Positions 26,731-35,449 of a DNA stretch of 64,000 nucleotides are shown one piece after another. A program made the position numbers and the translations under genes. Source of the stretch: Cryobacterium psychrophilum (GTDB taxonomy: Bacteria > Actinomycetota > Actinomycetes > Actinomycetales > Microbacteriaceae); the NCBI RefSeq assembly GCF_004365915.1, contig NZ_SODI01000001.1, positions 2,914,001-2,978,000 on the forward strand, in the 5' to 3' direction. The notes under the pieces were generated by a model. It was not told where the DNA came from. It worked only from the letters and a program-made list of their open reading frames with translations, and made no database searches. Within the stretch, counting starts at the first letter, position 1; every line of letters starts with the position of its first letter.

Positions 26731-27567
26731 TTATGGAGCCGCTATGGCGGCCGGGTTGAGCACCGCGAGCGTGGCCTCGTGCAGCAGGCCGTTGGTGGCC
26801 AGGGCGCTCCCGTGCCACACGCCCGGTTCCCCGCTCGCTGAGGTGAACACGCCGCCGGCCTCCTGCACAATGGGGGCGAGCGCCGCCATGTCGTAGGGCT
26901 GCAGGTCGAACTCGCCCGCAATGTCGAGGTGTCCCTCGGCGAGCAGCATGTACGACCACATGTCGCCGTAGGCGCGGGTGCGCCACACCTGACGCGACAG
27001 GCTCACGAGGGCGTCGAGGTGCCCGGCCTGGTCCCACTGTTGAATGCTGTTGTAGCTGAGGGATGCCGCGGCGAGTGATTCCACGCCGGACACCCGCAGT
27101 CGGGTGGGCGCGGCGTCGGGCATGCGTTCGTCGTTCGACCACGCGCCGCCGCCGAGGCTCGCCCACCAGCGCTTGCCGAGAGCGGGGGAGCTCACGACTC
27201 CCACGACGGGAACACCGTCGACGGCCAGGGAGATCAGCGTCGCCCAGATGGGGATTCCACGCAGGAAGCCAGCCGTGCCGTCGATCGGGTCGATGATCCA
27301 CTGTCGTTGGGTGGAGCCGTCGGTACCGAACTCCTCGCCGAGAATACCGTCGGCGGGGCGGTGAGTAGCGAGTAGGCCGCGGATGGCGCGCTCGACGGCC
27401 TGGTCGGCATCCGTTACCGGGGTGCGGTCGGGCTTCGTGGTCACCACCAGATCGAGCGCGGTAAAACGCGCACGCGAGATGGCGTCGGCGGCATCGGCGA
27501 GGGCGAGGGCCAGCTCGAGATCCTGGGCCAGGGAGAAGGTTTGGGGCGTAGTTTGGGCGTCGGTCAC
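26731..27567 (-). CDS. Inositol-monophosphatase-family phosphatase, HisN-like
   Basis: GTG 27567 gives a 278-residue protein with the family's metal sites: GEEFG (Glu), DPIDGTAGFLRG (Asp-x-Ile-Asp-Gly-Thr) and, near the end, FDLQPYDMAALAPIVQEAGG. It is a Mg-dependent phosphomonoesterase. In actinobacteria the closest named member is HisN histidinol-phosphate phosphatase, which fits the FLRG and short length; inositol monophosphatase is the alternative. It is convergent with the TRIC gene. Confidence 0.85.
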   Translation of the reverse strand: MTDAQTTPQTFSLAQDLELALALADAADAISRARFTALDLVVTTKPDRTPVTDADQAVERAIRGLLATHRPADGILGEEFGTDGSTQRQWIIDPIDGTAGFLRGIPIWATLISLAVDGVPVVGVVSSPALGKRWWASLGGGAWSNDERMPDAAPTRLRVSGVESLAAASLSYNSIQQWDQAGHLDALVSLSRQVWRTRAYGDMWSYMLLAEGHLDIAGEFDLQPYDMAALAPIVQEAGGVFTSASGEPGVWHGSALATNGLLHEATLAVLNPAAIAAP

Positions 27568-27708
27568 GCTCTCAAGGATAGTAATTCTGAGGCGAGACAC
27601 GCGGGTGCCGTCTCGATTGGCGCCGGGGTCATTCTGGGTGTTAGGGTTGAACGTTCCCGCAGGCAGTGCTGCAGAAATAAGCAGTAACCAGCGTAAAAGT
27701 AACACCAA

Positions 27709-27784
<76 letters not shown>

Positions 27785-27786
27785 CC

Positions 27787-27831
27787 AATCCCGTGTCATC
27801 GGCCTGTCGCCGGTGCCGCGGGATTTTTTTT
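27787..27831 (+). terminator. Terminator after tRNA-Lys
   Basis: AATCCCG at 27787-27793 pairs with CGGGATT at 27819-27825, an inner hairpin is possible (ATCGGC with GCCGGT), and eight T follow. Confidence 0.8.
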
Positions 27832-28314
27832 GAGTTTGATCAGGATCTCCTCAGGATGGTTCAGGAGCCCGACCCGACGACGCGCGCCCTGATCAGAGTG
27901 CTGTGGATCGGGAAGTCTGAGGCGCGGGCCAGCGGCGGATCCTGAAGTCGACACTATCTGCGGTTCCGGACTGGTTTCGCGACCTCACCGGTCTGGCTCG
28001 TCGATGGAGAAGAAGCCTGACTCAGTCCACCCGCCAAGTACCTGAAAATCGCCGGGCGTTGGCAAGGTCACGTTTTCTATCTGGTTGTGCGCACCAATGA
28101 ACCTGAGTGGTGGCGCGGATCGGGTGGCGGTATTGTCGGATCATGATCCAGCGCCCGAACGGTTACCGCCCGTCGGTGCTGGAGGTGCTGCCGCGCGAGC
28201 GTGGAGCCGCCGTAGTCAACATGATCGTCGCGGATGCCGCATGCGCGTCCCGTAAGATCGACGCTCCCGGACAGAATGTGGCAAGTGCCGGGTTCATCTG
28301 CCGGTTGAGCAGGC
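27832..28314. other. Gene-free stretch after tRNA-Lys
   Basis: About 480 bases without a convincing gene on either strand. A short frame near 28045-28130 reads EWWRGSGGGIVG but has no start or homologue I know; it may be decay debris. No repeat or att-like copy of the tRNA 3' end was seen. Confidence 0.4.
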
Positions 28315-29082
28315 ATGTCGTCCGTCCGCGCCGCATCACTTCCCGGGGTGTCGGCTTTGCATGACGTCGATACCATGGCCGAGGCCAACGGACCGATCGT
28401 GTTGCGAGGTCGTGCAGGCTCGGCAGCACAAGACGATATGGACGAGACTCTGAGGCTTCTTCGCGAGATGCAGGGGAACGCCCAACCTGTGTCAACGCTG
28501 CGCGCCTATTCACCGCTTCCGACGATGGCGTTCAGCAGGCGCGAGTCGCTTCTTCCTGGATTCACTGAGGCCGAAGCGTGCGCCAGGGGGCACGGTTTTG
28601 AGCCGGTTATCCGCCTCGCCGGGGGAAGGGCCGTCGCCTATGACGAAACGTGCGTCGTCATAGACCTGCTCACGCAGGCCAGCGGCCACTTCCAACACAC
28701 GCGAGCCTTTGAAGTGGCCGCTGGTTGCTTTCGCGATACTCTGCGCGGACTCGGTGCGGATGCCCGCATTGGTGCGGTTCCGGGCGAGTACTGTGCCGGA
28801 GAGCACAGCGTTAATGCTCGCGGCACGGTGAAGCTCGTCGGAATCGCTCAGCGCGTTGTTCGCGGAGCGAGACTGGTGACGGCGTCAATCGTCCTCGGAC
28901 CGGCCGAGCCGCTGCGGGACGTCGTCGATGAGGTCTATAGGATCATGGGTCTGCCCTGGGACCCGGCGACGTTTGGGTCGATGGCCGATGAGGGTGCGCC
29001 ACGTTCCGTAGATGAGCTTTCGGATTTCATAGTGCAGGGTCTGTCTGCCGTCCACACTGAATGGGCCTCGCCGTTCCGGTGA
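28315..29082 (+). CDS. Lipoate-protein ligase A / octanoyltransferase-like protein
   Basis: The 255-residue protein resembles the BPL/LplA catalytic fold: PTMAFSRRESLLPGF, VIRLAGGRAVAYDETCVVIDLL (the RRxTGGG-like loop), then GEYCAGEHSVNARGTVKLVGIAQR, where the Lys in TVKLVG matches the catalytic lysine. It would attach lipoate or octanoate to E2 or GcvH-type domains. The loop reads RLAGGRA rather than RRxTGGRA, so substrate specificity is uncertain. ATG 28375 is an alternative start. Confidence 0.7.
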   Translation: MSSVRAASLPGVSALHDVDTMAEANGPIVLRGRAGSAAQDDMDETLRLLREMQGNAQPVSTLRAYSPLPTMAFSRRESLLPGFTEAEACARGHGFEPVIRLAGGRAVAYDETCVVIDLLTQASGHFQHTRAFEVAAGCFRDTLRGLGADARIGAVPGEYCAGEHSVNARGTVKLVGIAQRVVRGARLVTASIVLGPAEPLRDVVDEVYRIMGLPWDPATFGSMADEGAPRSVDELSDFIVQGLSAVHTEWASPFR

Positions 29083-29151
29083 GCTGTGACGGGATACAGG
29101 AGCGAACTTCGAAATAGCGCTTAGCCCGCGCATCCGCTGCGGACTCTGCAC

Positions 29152-29474
29152 GTGGTTGCCCTGCCAGAAGAGTATGTCTACGCGACGATCCCCGCGAAAA
29201 ATCCTGCCGTTCCCCTGGCCAGGGCGACCCTCACGGAGCAGGAAGGGCTGACTCCCACCAGGTGGCTGATGAGTACGTTGCGGCGTGGCTCACCCTCTCC
29301 GTTCACTCCTCGGGAGACGCCGTCGGCCTCACGGCTGCGTTCTCGCATGCTCTCGGTGAAGCAGACACCAGCTGCAACGTTCTGGCCGGCTGCTGCCACG
29401 ACCACATCCTGGTCGCCGCGTGCGATCGCGAACACGCAATAAACGTGCTGCACAGGTTGCGCGCGTCGCCCTGA
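29152..29474 (+). pseudogene. ACT-domain protein remnant, frameshifted
   Basis: The first frame (from 29152) reads LPEEYVYATIP and TLTEQEGLTP, resembling the N-terminus of small ACT-domain proteins. The matching C-terminal part (AWLTLSVHSSGDAVGLTAAF, then CHDHILVAA) is in another frame from about 29262. The join near 29250-29262 lacks the linker strand, so a frameshift with a small loss is likely. Such proteins bind amino acids. The assignment is from remembered family pattern only. Confidence 0.5.
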
Positions 29475-29514
29475 CCTGACCTGAATTGAGCTGAATCGTC
29501 ACGGCTCAGTGTGG

Positions 29515-30546
29515 TTAGGCGGAATCTCGCAGCACCAGGCGGGTGGGCATGATTGTGCGGAATGGAACGTCGCTGTCGTCGTCGGCGAGGCGGCGCAGCA
29601 GGACGTCGGCCATCGCGAAACCCATCTCGTCCGAGGGCTGGTTCACCGTGGTGAGCTGCACCGGGCCCGAGGTCGCGGCCGGGCTGTCGTCGAACGACAC
29701 GACGGCCACGTCCCCGGGGACCGAGCGACTGTGCTTGTGCAGCACGGCCAGCACGCCGGTGGCCATCAGGTCGCTCGCCACGAAAAGACCGTCAATGTCA
29801 GGGCACCGCTCCAGCAGTCGCTCGGCGGCTGCCGTGGCACCGGCGGCCGTGAAGTCGGCGGATTCGACGGCATCCGTTGGCATTCCGGCGCGCTCCAGAG
29901 TGCGCAGAAAACCACTCAGTCGGTCGATGCCGGCCGGCATATCCACGGGGCCGGTGATCGAGCCGATCCGGTGGCGTCCGATGTCGATCAGCCGCTGCGT
30001 GCCCGTTTCGGCGCCGGCGGCGTTGTCCACGTCGACGAAATAGGCGTTGGTTTGCGTATCGTTCGACGGCCGGCCACCGAAAACCACCGGCATGGTGGTT
30101 TCGAGCTCGGCCACGAAGTCGTCGCCGGTGTGGTGCGAGATGATCAGCGCGCCGTCGACGTTGCCCGACCGCAGATACCGCATGGTCTTGTGCCGGGGAT
30201 CGCTCGAGGCGACGAGCAGGTTGAGCGTGTAGTCGCTCTCGTCGAGCCGGCGGGTGATGCCCTGCACCACGGCGGCGAAGTACGGGTCGCCGAAGAACCG
30301 CGTCATGTCCTCGGGCACGACGAGTGCCACGGCCTGGGTCTGGTGGCTGGCGAGCGAGCGGGCCGCCCGGTTGGGCACATAGTTGAGTCGTTCGACGGCC
30401 GCCGTCACAGCGGCGACGATGTCCGCGCGCACCTTGGGCGACCCGTTCACCACCCGGCTCACGGTGGCGCGAGACACGCCAGCCTCCTCGGCCACCATCT
30501 CCAGGGTTGGCTGCGAGGGACGCGTGTGGCGCACACCGGTTGTCAT
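29515..30546 (-). CDS. LacI-family repressor (CebR-like)
   Basis: The 343-residue protein has an N-terminal helix-turn-helix and hinge (PTLEMVAEEAGVSRATVSRVVNGSPKV, split as PTLEMVAEEAGVSRATV and SRVVNGSPKV) at about 13-60. A periplasmic-binding-protein-like sugar domain follows at about 65-335. It is the last gene of the sugar operon, 32 bp after the beta-glucosidase stop. Three palindromes of LacI type lie in front of the operon's first gene, so it probably represses its own operon. The inducer is likely a beta-glucoside such as cellobiose. Confidence 0.85.
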   Translation of the reverse strand: MTTGVRHTRPSQPTLEMVAEEAGVSRATVSRVVNGSPKVRADIVAAVTAAVERLNYVPNRAARSLASHQTQAVALVVPEDMTRFFGDPYFAAVVQGITRRLDESDYTLNLLVASSDPRHKTMRYLRSGNVDGALIISHHTGDDFVAELETTMPVVFGGRPSNDTQTNAYFVDVDNAAGAETGTQRLIDIGRHRIGSITGPVDMPAGIDRLSGFLRTLERAGMPTDAVESADFTAAGATAAAERLLERCPDIDGLFVASDLMATGVLAVLHKHSRSVPGDVAVVSFDDSPAATSGPVQLTTVNQPSDEMGFAMADVLLRRLADDDSDVPFRTIMPTRLVLRDSA

Positions 30547-30578
30547 CTCTTCAGTCTATTTGCGCCGGCTGGCCGCCG

Positions 30579-32000
30579 TCAGCCCTGGGGGAGGGCGCGC
30601 GCGCGGATGATGTCGGCGTACGCGAGCCCGCTGTCTTTCACGGTGCGTTCCTGCGTCGCATAGTCGACCCGCACGATACCGAACCGCTTCTCGTAGCCCC
30701 AGGCCCACTCGTAGTTGTCCATCAGCGACCAGTAGAAGTAGCCCTTGACGTCGACGCCCTCATCGATCGCGTCGAGGATGGCGCCCAGGTGACTGGTGAG
30801 AAACTCCGTGCGGTCGGAGTCGTGCACCCGGCCGTCGGGGGCCACGACGTCGTCGTAGGCGGCGCCGTTCTCGGTGACGTAGACGCTGGTGCCGGCCGGG
30901 GCCGCGTACTCGGTGTTCACGCGCAGCAGCAACTCGCGCAACCCGTCGGGCTGCACCTCCCATTGCATCGCCGTCAGCGGCAGCCCCTGCGGGTGGTTGT
31001 ACACGCCGTCGGCGGCCGGAAACGGGGAACCGGTGGGCCGACTGGTCGGCGCCTCGCCGACAAGCGGATGCTCCGCCGGCTGATCGCTGAGCAGCTCGCC
31101 GTGGTAATAGTTCACGCCGAGCGTGTCGATGGGCTGGCTGATCTGGGCGAGGTCGCCGTCCTTGATGTGGTCCTCGAGTCCGAGCCCGGCCACGTCCTCG
31201 AGCAGGTCCTCCGGGTAGGTGCCGCGGAAGATAGGGTCGAGGAAGAACCGGTTGAACTGTCCGTCGATGCGGCGCGCGGCGTCACGGTCGCCCGCGCTTT
31301 CCGGGTCTACCGGTTTGGCAACGGTGAGGTTGAGGGTGATGCCCAGTTCGAGACTGGCGTCCCGTTCACGGAGTGCCTCGATGGCGAGTCCGTGGCCGAG
31401 CAGCAGATGGTGTCCCGCCGCGAGGCCATCGCGCTTGCTCTGCCGGCCCGGTGCGTGCACGCCGGCCGTGTAGCTGAGGAAGGAGGAGCACCACGGTTCG
31501 TTGAGTGTCGTCCACACTCCGACGCGGTCACCGAGCGCGTCGTGCACGTTCAGGGCATAATCCCGAAACCGCTGGGCGGTGTCGCGGTTGGCCCAGCCGC
31601 CTTTTTCTTCGAGTGCCTGCGGCAGGTCCCAGTGGTAAAGCGTCAGCCACGGCTTGATGCCGGCACCGAGCAGCTCGTCGACCAGACGGGAGTAGAAGTC
31701 GAGGCCGGTCGCGTTGACCGGTCCGCCGTCTGGCTGCACCCGCGACCAGGAGGTGGAGAACCGGTAGGTCTGCAGGCCCAGGTCTTTCATCAATGCCACG
31801 TCGTCCTGGTAACGGTGATAGTGGTCGCAGGCCGTGTCTCCGTTGTCGGCATTGATCACCGCGCCGGGCACGCGGCTGAACGTGTCCCATATCGAGTCGG
31901 TGCGCCCATCCTCATGAGCGGCGCCTTCGATCTGGTAGGCGGCTGTCGCTGCGCCGAAGAGGAATTCGGGCGGGAAGGAGCGTGCATCCGTGGTGTTCAT
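30579..32000 (-). CDS. GH1 beta-glucosidase
   Basis: The 473-residue protein starts at ATG 32000. It has the GH1 entrance motif FPPEFLFGAATAAYQIEGA, the acid/base Glu168 in TLNEPW and the nucleophile Glu377 in YVTENGA. It is cytoplasmic, with no signal peptide. It hydrolyses beta-glucosides, presumably cellobiose or related sugars brought in by the upstream ABC transporter. A second possible start 13 codons upstream overlaps the permease stop (ATGA). Confidence 0.93.
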   Translation of the reverse strand: MNTTDARSFPPEFLFGAATAAYQIEGAAHEDGRTDSIWDTFSRVPGAVINADNGDTACDHYHRYQDDVALMKDLGLQTYRFSTSWSRVQPDGGPVNATGLDFYSRLVDELLGAGIKPWLTLYHWDLPQALEEKGGWANRDTAQRFRDYALNVHDALGDRVGVWTTLNEPWCSSFLSYTAGVHAPGRQSKRDGLAAGHHLLLGHGLAIEALRERDASLELGITLNLTVAKPVDPESAGDRDAARRIDGQFNRFFLDPIFRGTYPEDLLEDVAGLGLEDHIKDGDLAQISQPIDTLGVNYYHGELLSDQPAEHPLVGEAPTSRPTGSPFPAADGVYNHPQGLPLTAMQWEVQPDGLRELLLRVNTEYAAPAGTSVYVTENGAAYDDVVAPDGRVHDSDRTEFLTSHLGAILDAIDEGVDVKGYFYWSLMDNYEWAWGYEKRFGIVRVDYATQERTVKDSGLAYADIIRARALPQG

Positions 32001-32035
32001 GTCAATTTCTTTCTTCAGAGTTGCGTGTGCGTGCG

Positions 32036-32878
32036 TCATCCCTTGACCGCGCCCTGCATAATACCGGCGACCAGCTGCTTGCCGAGGAAAATGAAGACCA
32101 CGATCAGGGGGATGATCGACAGCACGACGCCGGCGAGCACGAGCGAGTAGTCGACGTAGAAGGCGGCCTGTAGTTGCTGCAGCGCCACGGGGAGGGTGGG
32201 ATTGCCGGGGCCGAGCACGATGAACGGCCAGAAGAAGTTGGTCCAGGTTCCGATGAAGGTGAACAGGGCCAGCATCGCGGCGGCCGGGCGGGCGGCCGGG
32301 AGACCGATGTGCCAGAAGCTGCGGATCATGGACGCGCCGTCCATGCGCACGGCCTCGATCAGCTCGTCGGGCAGGGCGTCGCGCAGGTACTGGGTCATCC
32401 AGAACACGCCGAACGCGGTGACCATGGCGGGCGCGATGACGGCCCAGAGGCTGCCGGTCCAGCCGAGCTTGGCCATGATGATGAACAGGGGCACGATACC
32501 CAGCTGGGTGGGAACGGCCATGGTCGCGATCACGAAGATGAGAAGTCCCTCCCGCCCGCGGAACTTCAGCTTGGCGAAGGCGTAGCCGGCCAGGGTGGAG
32601 AATATGACGACGCTCAGCGAGACGGCGGTGGAGACGATGATGCTGTTTCCGAGGGCCTTCCAGAACGGGATGCTGTCGATGACGGTCGCCGCGTTGGCAA
32701 TGAAATTGCCGCCCGGGATCCACATCATGCCGTTCCTGTTCAGCGCCGAGGCATCCTGGCTGCCGATCAGGAACGACCACCAGATCGGAAAGGCCGACCC
32801 GAGCAGTACCGCGATCAGGATTCCGTAGACCCAGATCCCGGGGCGACGGTCGTGGCCGCCGATGATGCGCTTACTCAT
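32036..32878 (-). CDS. ABC sugar transporter permease (MalG/CebG type)
   Basis: The 280-residue protein has six predicted membrane helices and the EAA loop (DELIEAVRMDGASMIRSFW) at about residue 190 that docks the ATPase. It belongs to the carbohydrate-uptake CUT1 family. The start overlaps the stop of the other permease (ATGA). No ATPase is in this operon; actinobacterial Ceb/Mal systems often share one encoded elsewhere (MsiK type). Confidence 0.9.
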   Translation of the reverse strand: MSKRIIGGHDRRPGIWVYGILIAVLLGSAFPIWWSFLIGSQDASALNRNGMMWIPGGNFIANAATVIDSIPFWKALGNSIIVSTAVSLSVVIFSTLAGYAFAKLKFRGREGLLIFVIATMAVPTQLGIVPLFIIMAKLGWTGSLWAVIAPAMVTAFGVFWMTQYLRDALPDELIEAVRMDGASMIRSFWHIGLPAARPAAAMLALFTFIGTWTNFFWPFIVLGPGNPTLPVALQQLQAAFYVDYSLVLAGVVLSIIPLIVVFIFLGKQLVAGIMQGAVKG

Positions 32879-33858
32879 GAGATGCCTTTCGCGCGCATGC
32901 GCACCTTTCGATCGGCGGAACTCGCGATGCGCCGGGTGATCAAGAAGTTGAGGATCGCGATGAGGATGATGATCAGAAAGAGCAGCCACGCCACGGCGGA
33001 GGCACGTCCGAAGTTGCGCTGGCCCCAACCGAGTTCGTAGATGTAGAGCGTGAGCGTCTGCCACTGGCGGTTCGCGCCGCCCTGGCCGGCCTGGTCGAAC
33101 ATGCGGGGCTCGTCGAAGATCTGCAGGCCGCCGATCGTGGAGGTCAGAATGACGAAGATGATGATCGGGCGCAGCAGCGGCACGGTGATCGACCAGAAGG
33201 TGCGCAGTCGGTTCGCGCCGTCGATGATGGCGGCCTCGTAGTAGTCGCGGGGGACCGCCTGCATGGCGGCCAGAAAGATGAGGGTGTTGTAGCCGGTCCA
33301 ACGGAAGTTCACCATCGTGGCGATGGCCATGTGGCTGGGAAGCACGTCAACGTGCCAGCGAATCGGCTCGAGCCCGAGGCTCATAATGCCGCTGTTGATG
33401 AGGCCGTAGCGGTCCCCGAACAGGTCGTTGAAGATGAGGGCCACCGCTACCGGTGCCACCACGTAGGGCAGCAGCACGCCCATGCGCCAGAATGTTTTGC
33501 CGCGCAGGTTGAAGTCGAGTACCCCGGCGATGGCGATGGCGGCGATGACCTGGGGAATGCTCGAGAGCAAAAAGATGCTGAACGTGTTGCGCAGCGCCGT
33601 CCAGAAGTAGGGCTGCCCGAGCACGGTGGCGAAGTTCTCCAGACCGACGAAATCGCCCTGGCCGCCGATGAGGTTCCAATCGTGTACCGACACCCAGGCC
33701 GTGTACAGAAGGGGGAAGAGGCCCATCACTCCGAAGAGAAGAAAGAACGGGGAGATGTAGAGGTACGGCGAAAACCGCACGTCCCAGCGGTTGAGTTTGT
33801 GGCCGAGGGCGATGCGGCGGATGCTGCGGGCATTGACCTCGACGGCGGCGGTAGTCAT
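32875..33858 (-). CDS. ABC sugar transporter permease (MalF/CebF type)
   Basis: The 327-residue protein has an N-terminal cytoplasmic stretch, six helices (first at about 33-55) and an EAA loop (RDYYEAAIIDGANRLRTFW) at about residue 210. It pairs with the MalG-type permease to form the channel for the sugar bound by the upstream lipoprotein. A large hairpin lies between it and the binding-protein gene. Confidence 0.9.
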   Translation of the reverse strand: MTTAAVEVNARSIRRIALGHKLNRWDVRFSPYLYISPFFLLFGVMGLFPLLYTAWVSVHDWNLIGGQGDFVGLENFATVLGQPYFWTALRNTFSIFLLSSIPQVIAAIAIAGVLDFNLRGKTFWRMGVLLPYVVAPVAVALIFNDLFGDRYGLINSGIMSLGLEPIRWHVDVLPSHMAIATMVNFRWTGYNTLIFLAAMQAVPRDYYEAAIIDGANRLRTFWSITVPLLRPIIIFVILTSTIGGLQIFDEPRMFDQAGQGGANRQWQTLTLYIYELGWGQRNFGRASAVAWLLFLIIILIAILNFLITRRIASSADRKVRMRAKGIS

Positions 33859-33924
33859 GGATAATCCTTGCGTCTGTGTTCGGGGGTCGAGCCGGTCGCG
33901 ACCCGGGTCTTGTCCGCGGGCGGG

Positions 33925-33966
33925 GTCTGAGGTTGTCGGGACCAGCTGGCGCCGACAACCTCAGAC
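33925..33966 (-). promoter_or_regulatory. 15-bp perfect hairpin between binding protein and permease genes
   Basis: GTCTGAGGTTGTCGG at 33925-33939 pairs perfectly with 33952-33966, with a 12-base loop. There is no T tract on either side. Its place after the binding-protein stop fits an mRNA-stabilising or partial-readthrough structure that sets a higher level of binding protein. Confidence 0.7.
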
Positions 33967-33980
33967 CGCACGGTGGCTGG

Positions 33981-35264
33981 TTAGCCGAGCGCCTTCACGT
34001 CGGCGACCCAGCGGTCCCACGACTCGTCGGCGGTCATGGTGCCTTCTTCCACGCGGGTGAGCGCCTGCTGCATGGCGTCGTTGATCGCGAAGTAGAACTC
34101 GCCCTTGTACGGGGTCACATCGACTGCAGCGGCGCGGTTGGCGAGGATCTCACCGGTCGGCGCGTTGTTGAAGAATTCGTTCGTGGCACCCAGGAGCTCG
34201 TCGCTCTCGAGGGCGTCGACCTGGCTCGGGAAGGTGCCCTTGGACGCGAACGCCTTGAGCTGCTGCTCCGGGGCGGTCAGCCAGGCGGCGAGCTTCTGCG
34301 CCTCGACCTGGTTCTTGGACTGCTCGGGAACGGTCAGGTACGAGCCGCCCCAGTTGCCGCCGCCGCCAGGGAACGTGTCGGCGATGTCCCAGCCGGTGAC
34401 GCCTTCAGCGTTGCCGGAGATGACGCCGAGCATCCAGCCCGGGCAGAGCTGCGTGGCGAAGCCGTCGTTCTGGAAGCTGGCGGTCCAGTCGTCGCTCCAC
34501 TGTCCCAGGCGCGAGGAGAGCGTGCTGCTGGCCGCGAGGACGCTCGTGTAGGCCTCTTTCACCTCCGGGTTCTCGGTGGCGATGATGGTGCCGTCATTTT
34601 CCTCGTACGCGTTGGGGATCTGGTTGACGACGCCCTGCCAGGTGGCTCCGGCCGAGTCGAACCACGGTACGTTCGTGCCCGCACCGGTGAACTTGTCGCC
34701 GGCTGCGTAGTAGCTCTCCCAGCTGGTGCCGAGGAGTGCGGCGACCTCGGCGCGATCGGTCGGCAGGCCGGCCGCGGCGAACAGGTCGGAGCGGTAGCAG
34801 ACGGCCTCCGGGCCGATGTCGGTGCCGTACGCGATCAGGCGGCCGTCGGCATCTGTAGCGGCCTCGGACTTCCAGTCGAGCCAGCGACCCTTGACGTCGT
34901 CGGAGGAGAGGTCGATGAACTGGTCGGAGTACTGGAGCAGTTCCGGCAGCCAGTCGACCTCGATGGCCTCGACGTCGCTCAGGCCGCTGCCGGCGGCAAG
35001 ACGGGTCGTGAGGTTGTCGCGGGCCTCGTTGGTGGTCGCCGACTTCTTGTGCGTGATGGTGACGTTCGGATTCGCGTCCTCGTATTCGGAGAAGAGGTCT
35101 TCGTAGCCGAATTCGTTGAACGTGGCGACGGTCAGTTTTACCTTGCCGTCCGTGGACTGCTCTGTGCCGGCACCGGCTGAACAGCCGGTCAGGACCAGTG
35201 CGAAGGTTGCAGCTCCGGCGACGGTTGCTGCAAGTGTGGTGCGCGGGAAACGCTTCACGGTCAC
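33981..35264 (-). CDS. ABC sugar-binding lipoprotein (CebE-like)
   Basis: The 427-residue protein has a lipoprotein signal peptide with lipobox LTGC (Cys28) followed by GAGTEQS. The rest is a family-1 extracellular solute-binding domain (TVATFNEFGYEDLFSEYEDA and WDIADTFPGGGGNW). It is tethered to the outer face of the membrane and delivers sugar to the two permeases. It is the first gene of the operon and the one directly behind the three operators. Confidence 0.9.
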   Translation of the reverse strand: MTVKRFPRTTLAATVAGAATFALVLTGCSAGAGTEQSTDGKVKLTVATFNEFGYEDLFSEYEDANPNVTITHKKSATTNEARDNLTTRLAAGSGLSDVEAIEVDWLPELLQYSDQFIDLSSDDVKGRWLDWKSEAATDADGRLIAYGTDIGPEAVCYRSDLFAAAGLPTDRAEVAALLGTSWESYYAAGDKFTGAGTNVPWFDSAGATWQGVVNQIPNAYEENDGTIIATENPEVKEAYTSVLAASSTLSSRLGQWSDDWTASFQNDGFATQLCPGWMLGVISGNAEGVTGWDIADTFPGGGGNWGGSYLTVPEQSKNQVEAQKLAAWLTAPEQQLKAFASKGTFPSQVDALESDELLGATNEFFNNAPTGEILANRAAAVDVTPYKGEFYFAINDAMQQALTRVEEGTMTADESWDRWVADVKALG

Positions 35265-35288
35265 TCCCTTGTGTGCGTGTTGGGTGAT

Positions 35289-35304
35289 GTGAGAGCGCTC
35301 TCTC
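35289..35304. promoter_or_regulatory. LacI-type operator 1
   Basis: GTGAGAGCGCTCTCTC; the core GAGAGCGCTCTC is a perfect palindrome. It lies 25 bases upstream of the binding-protein start. Confidence 0.75.
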
Positions 35305-35309
35305 GAAGC

Positions 35310-35327
35310 TGTGAGAGCGCTCTCACA
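35310..35327. promoter_or_regulatory. LacI-type operator 2
   Basis: TGTGAGAGCGCTCTCACA is an 18-bp perfect palindrome with the central CG step typical of LacI operators. Its centre is 22 bp from that of operator 1. Confidence 0.8.
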
Positions 35328-35367
35328 AGGTGATGTTTACCCTAGGACACCCTCGCGCAGGTTGTCA

Positions 35368-35383
35368 AGAGAACGCTCTCACG
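35368..35383. promoter_or_regulatory. LacI-type operator 3
   Basis: AGAGAACGCTCTCACG is a near-match to operators 1 and 2, with one changed base in the core. It lies 48 bp further upstream. Confidence 0.65.
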
Positions 35384-35449
35384 AGATTTGGGAACGACCG
35401 GAACGGTCCGTGAGACTGCCCTCGGCCGTGGGGCAGAGGGCAGTCCGGC

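Noticed and set aside
29509..32150. Plus-strand frames across LacI and GH1 genes
   Set aside because: They mirror the minus-strand genes, which show clear domain motifs; no start context supports them.
33876..35180. A 434-codon plus-strand frame over the binding-protein gene
   Set aside because: Shadow of the minus-strand lipoprotein gene; no signal or domain is visible.
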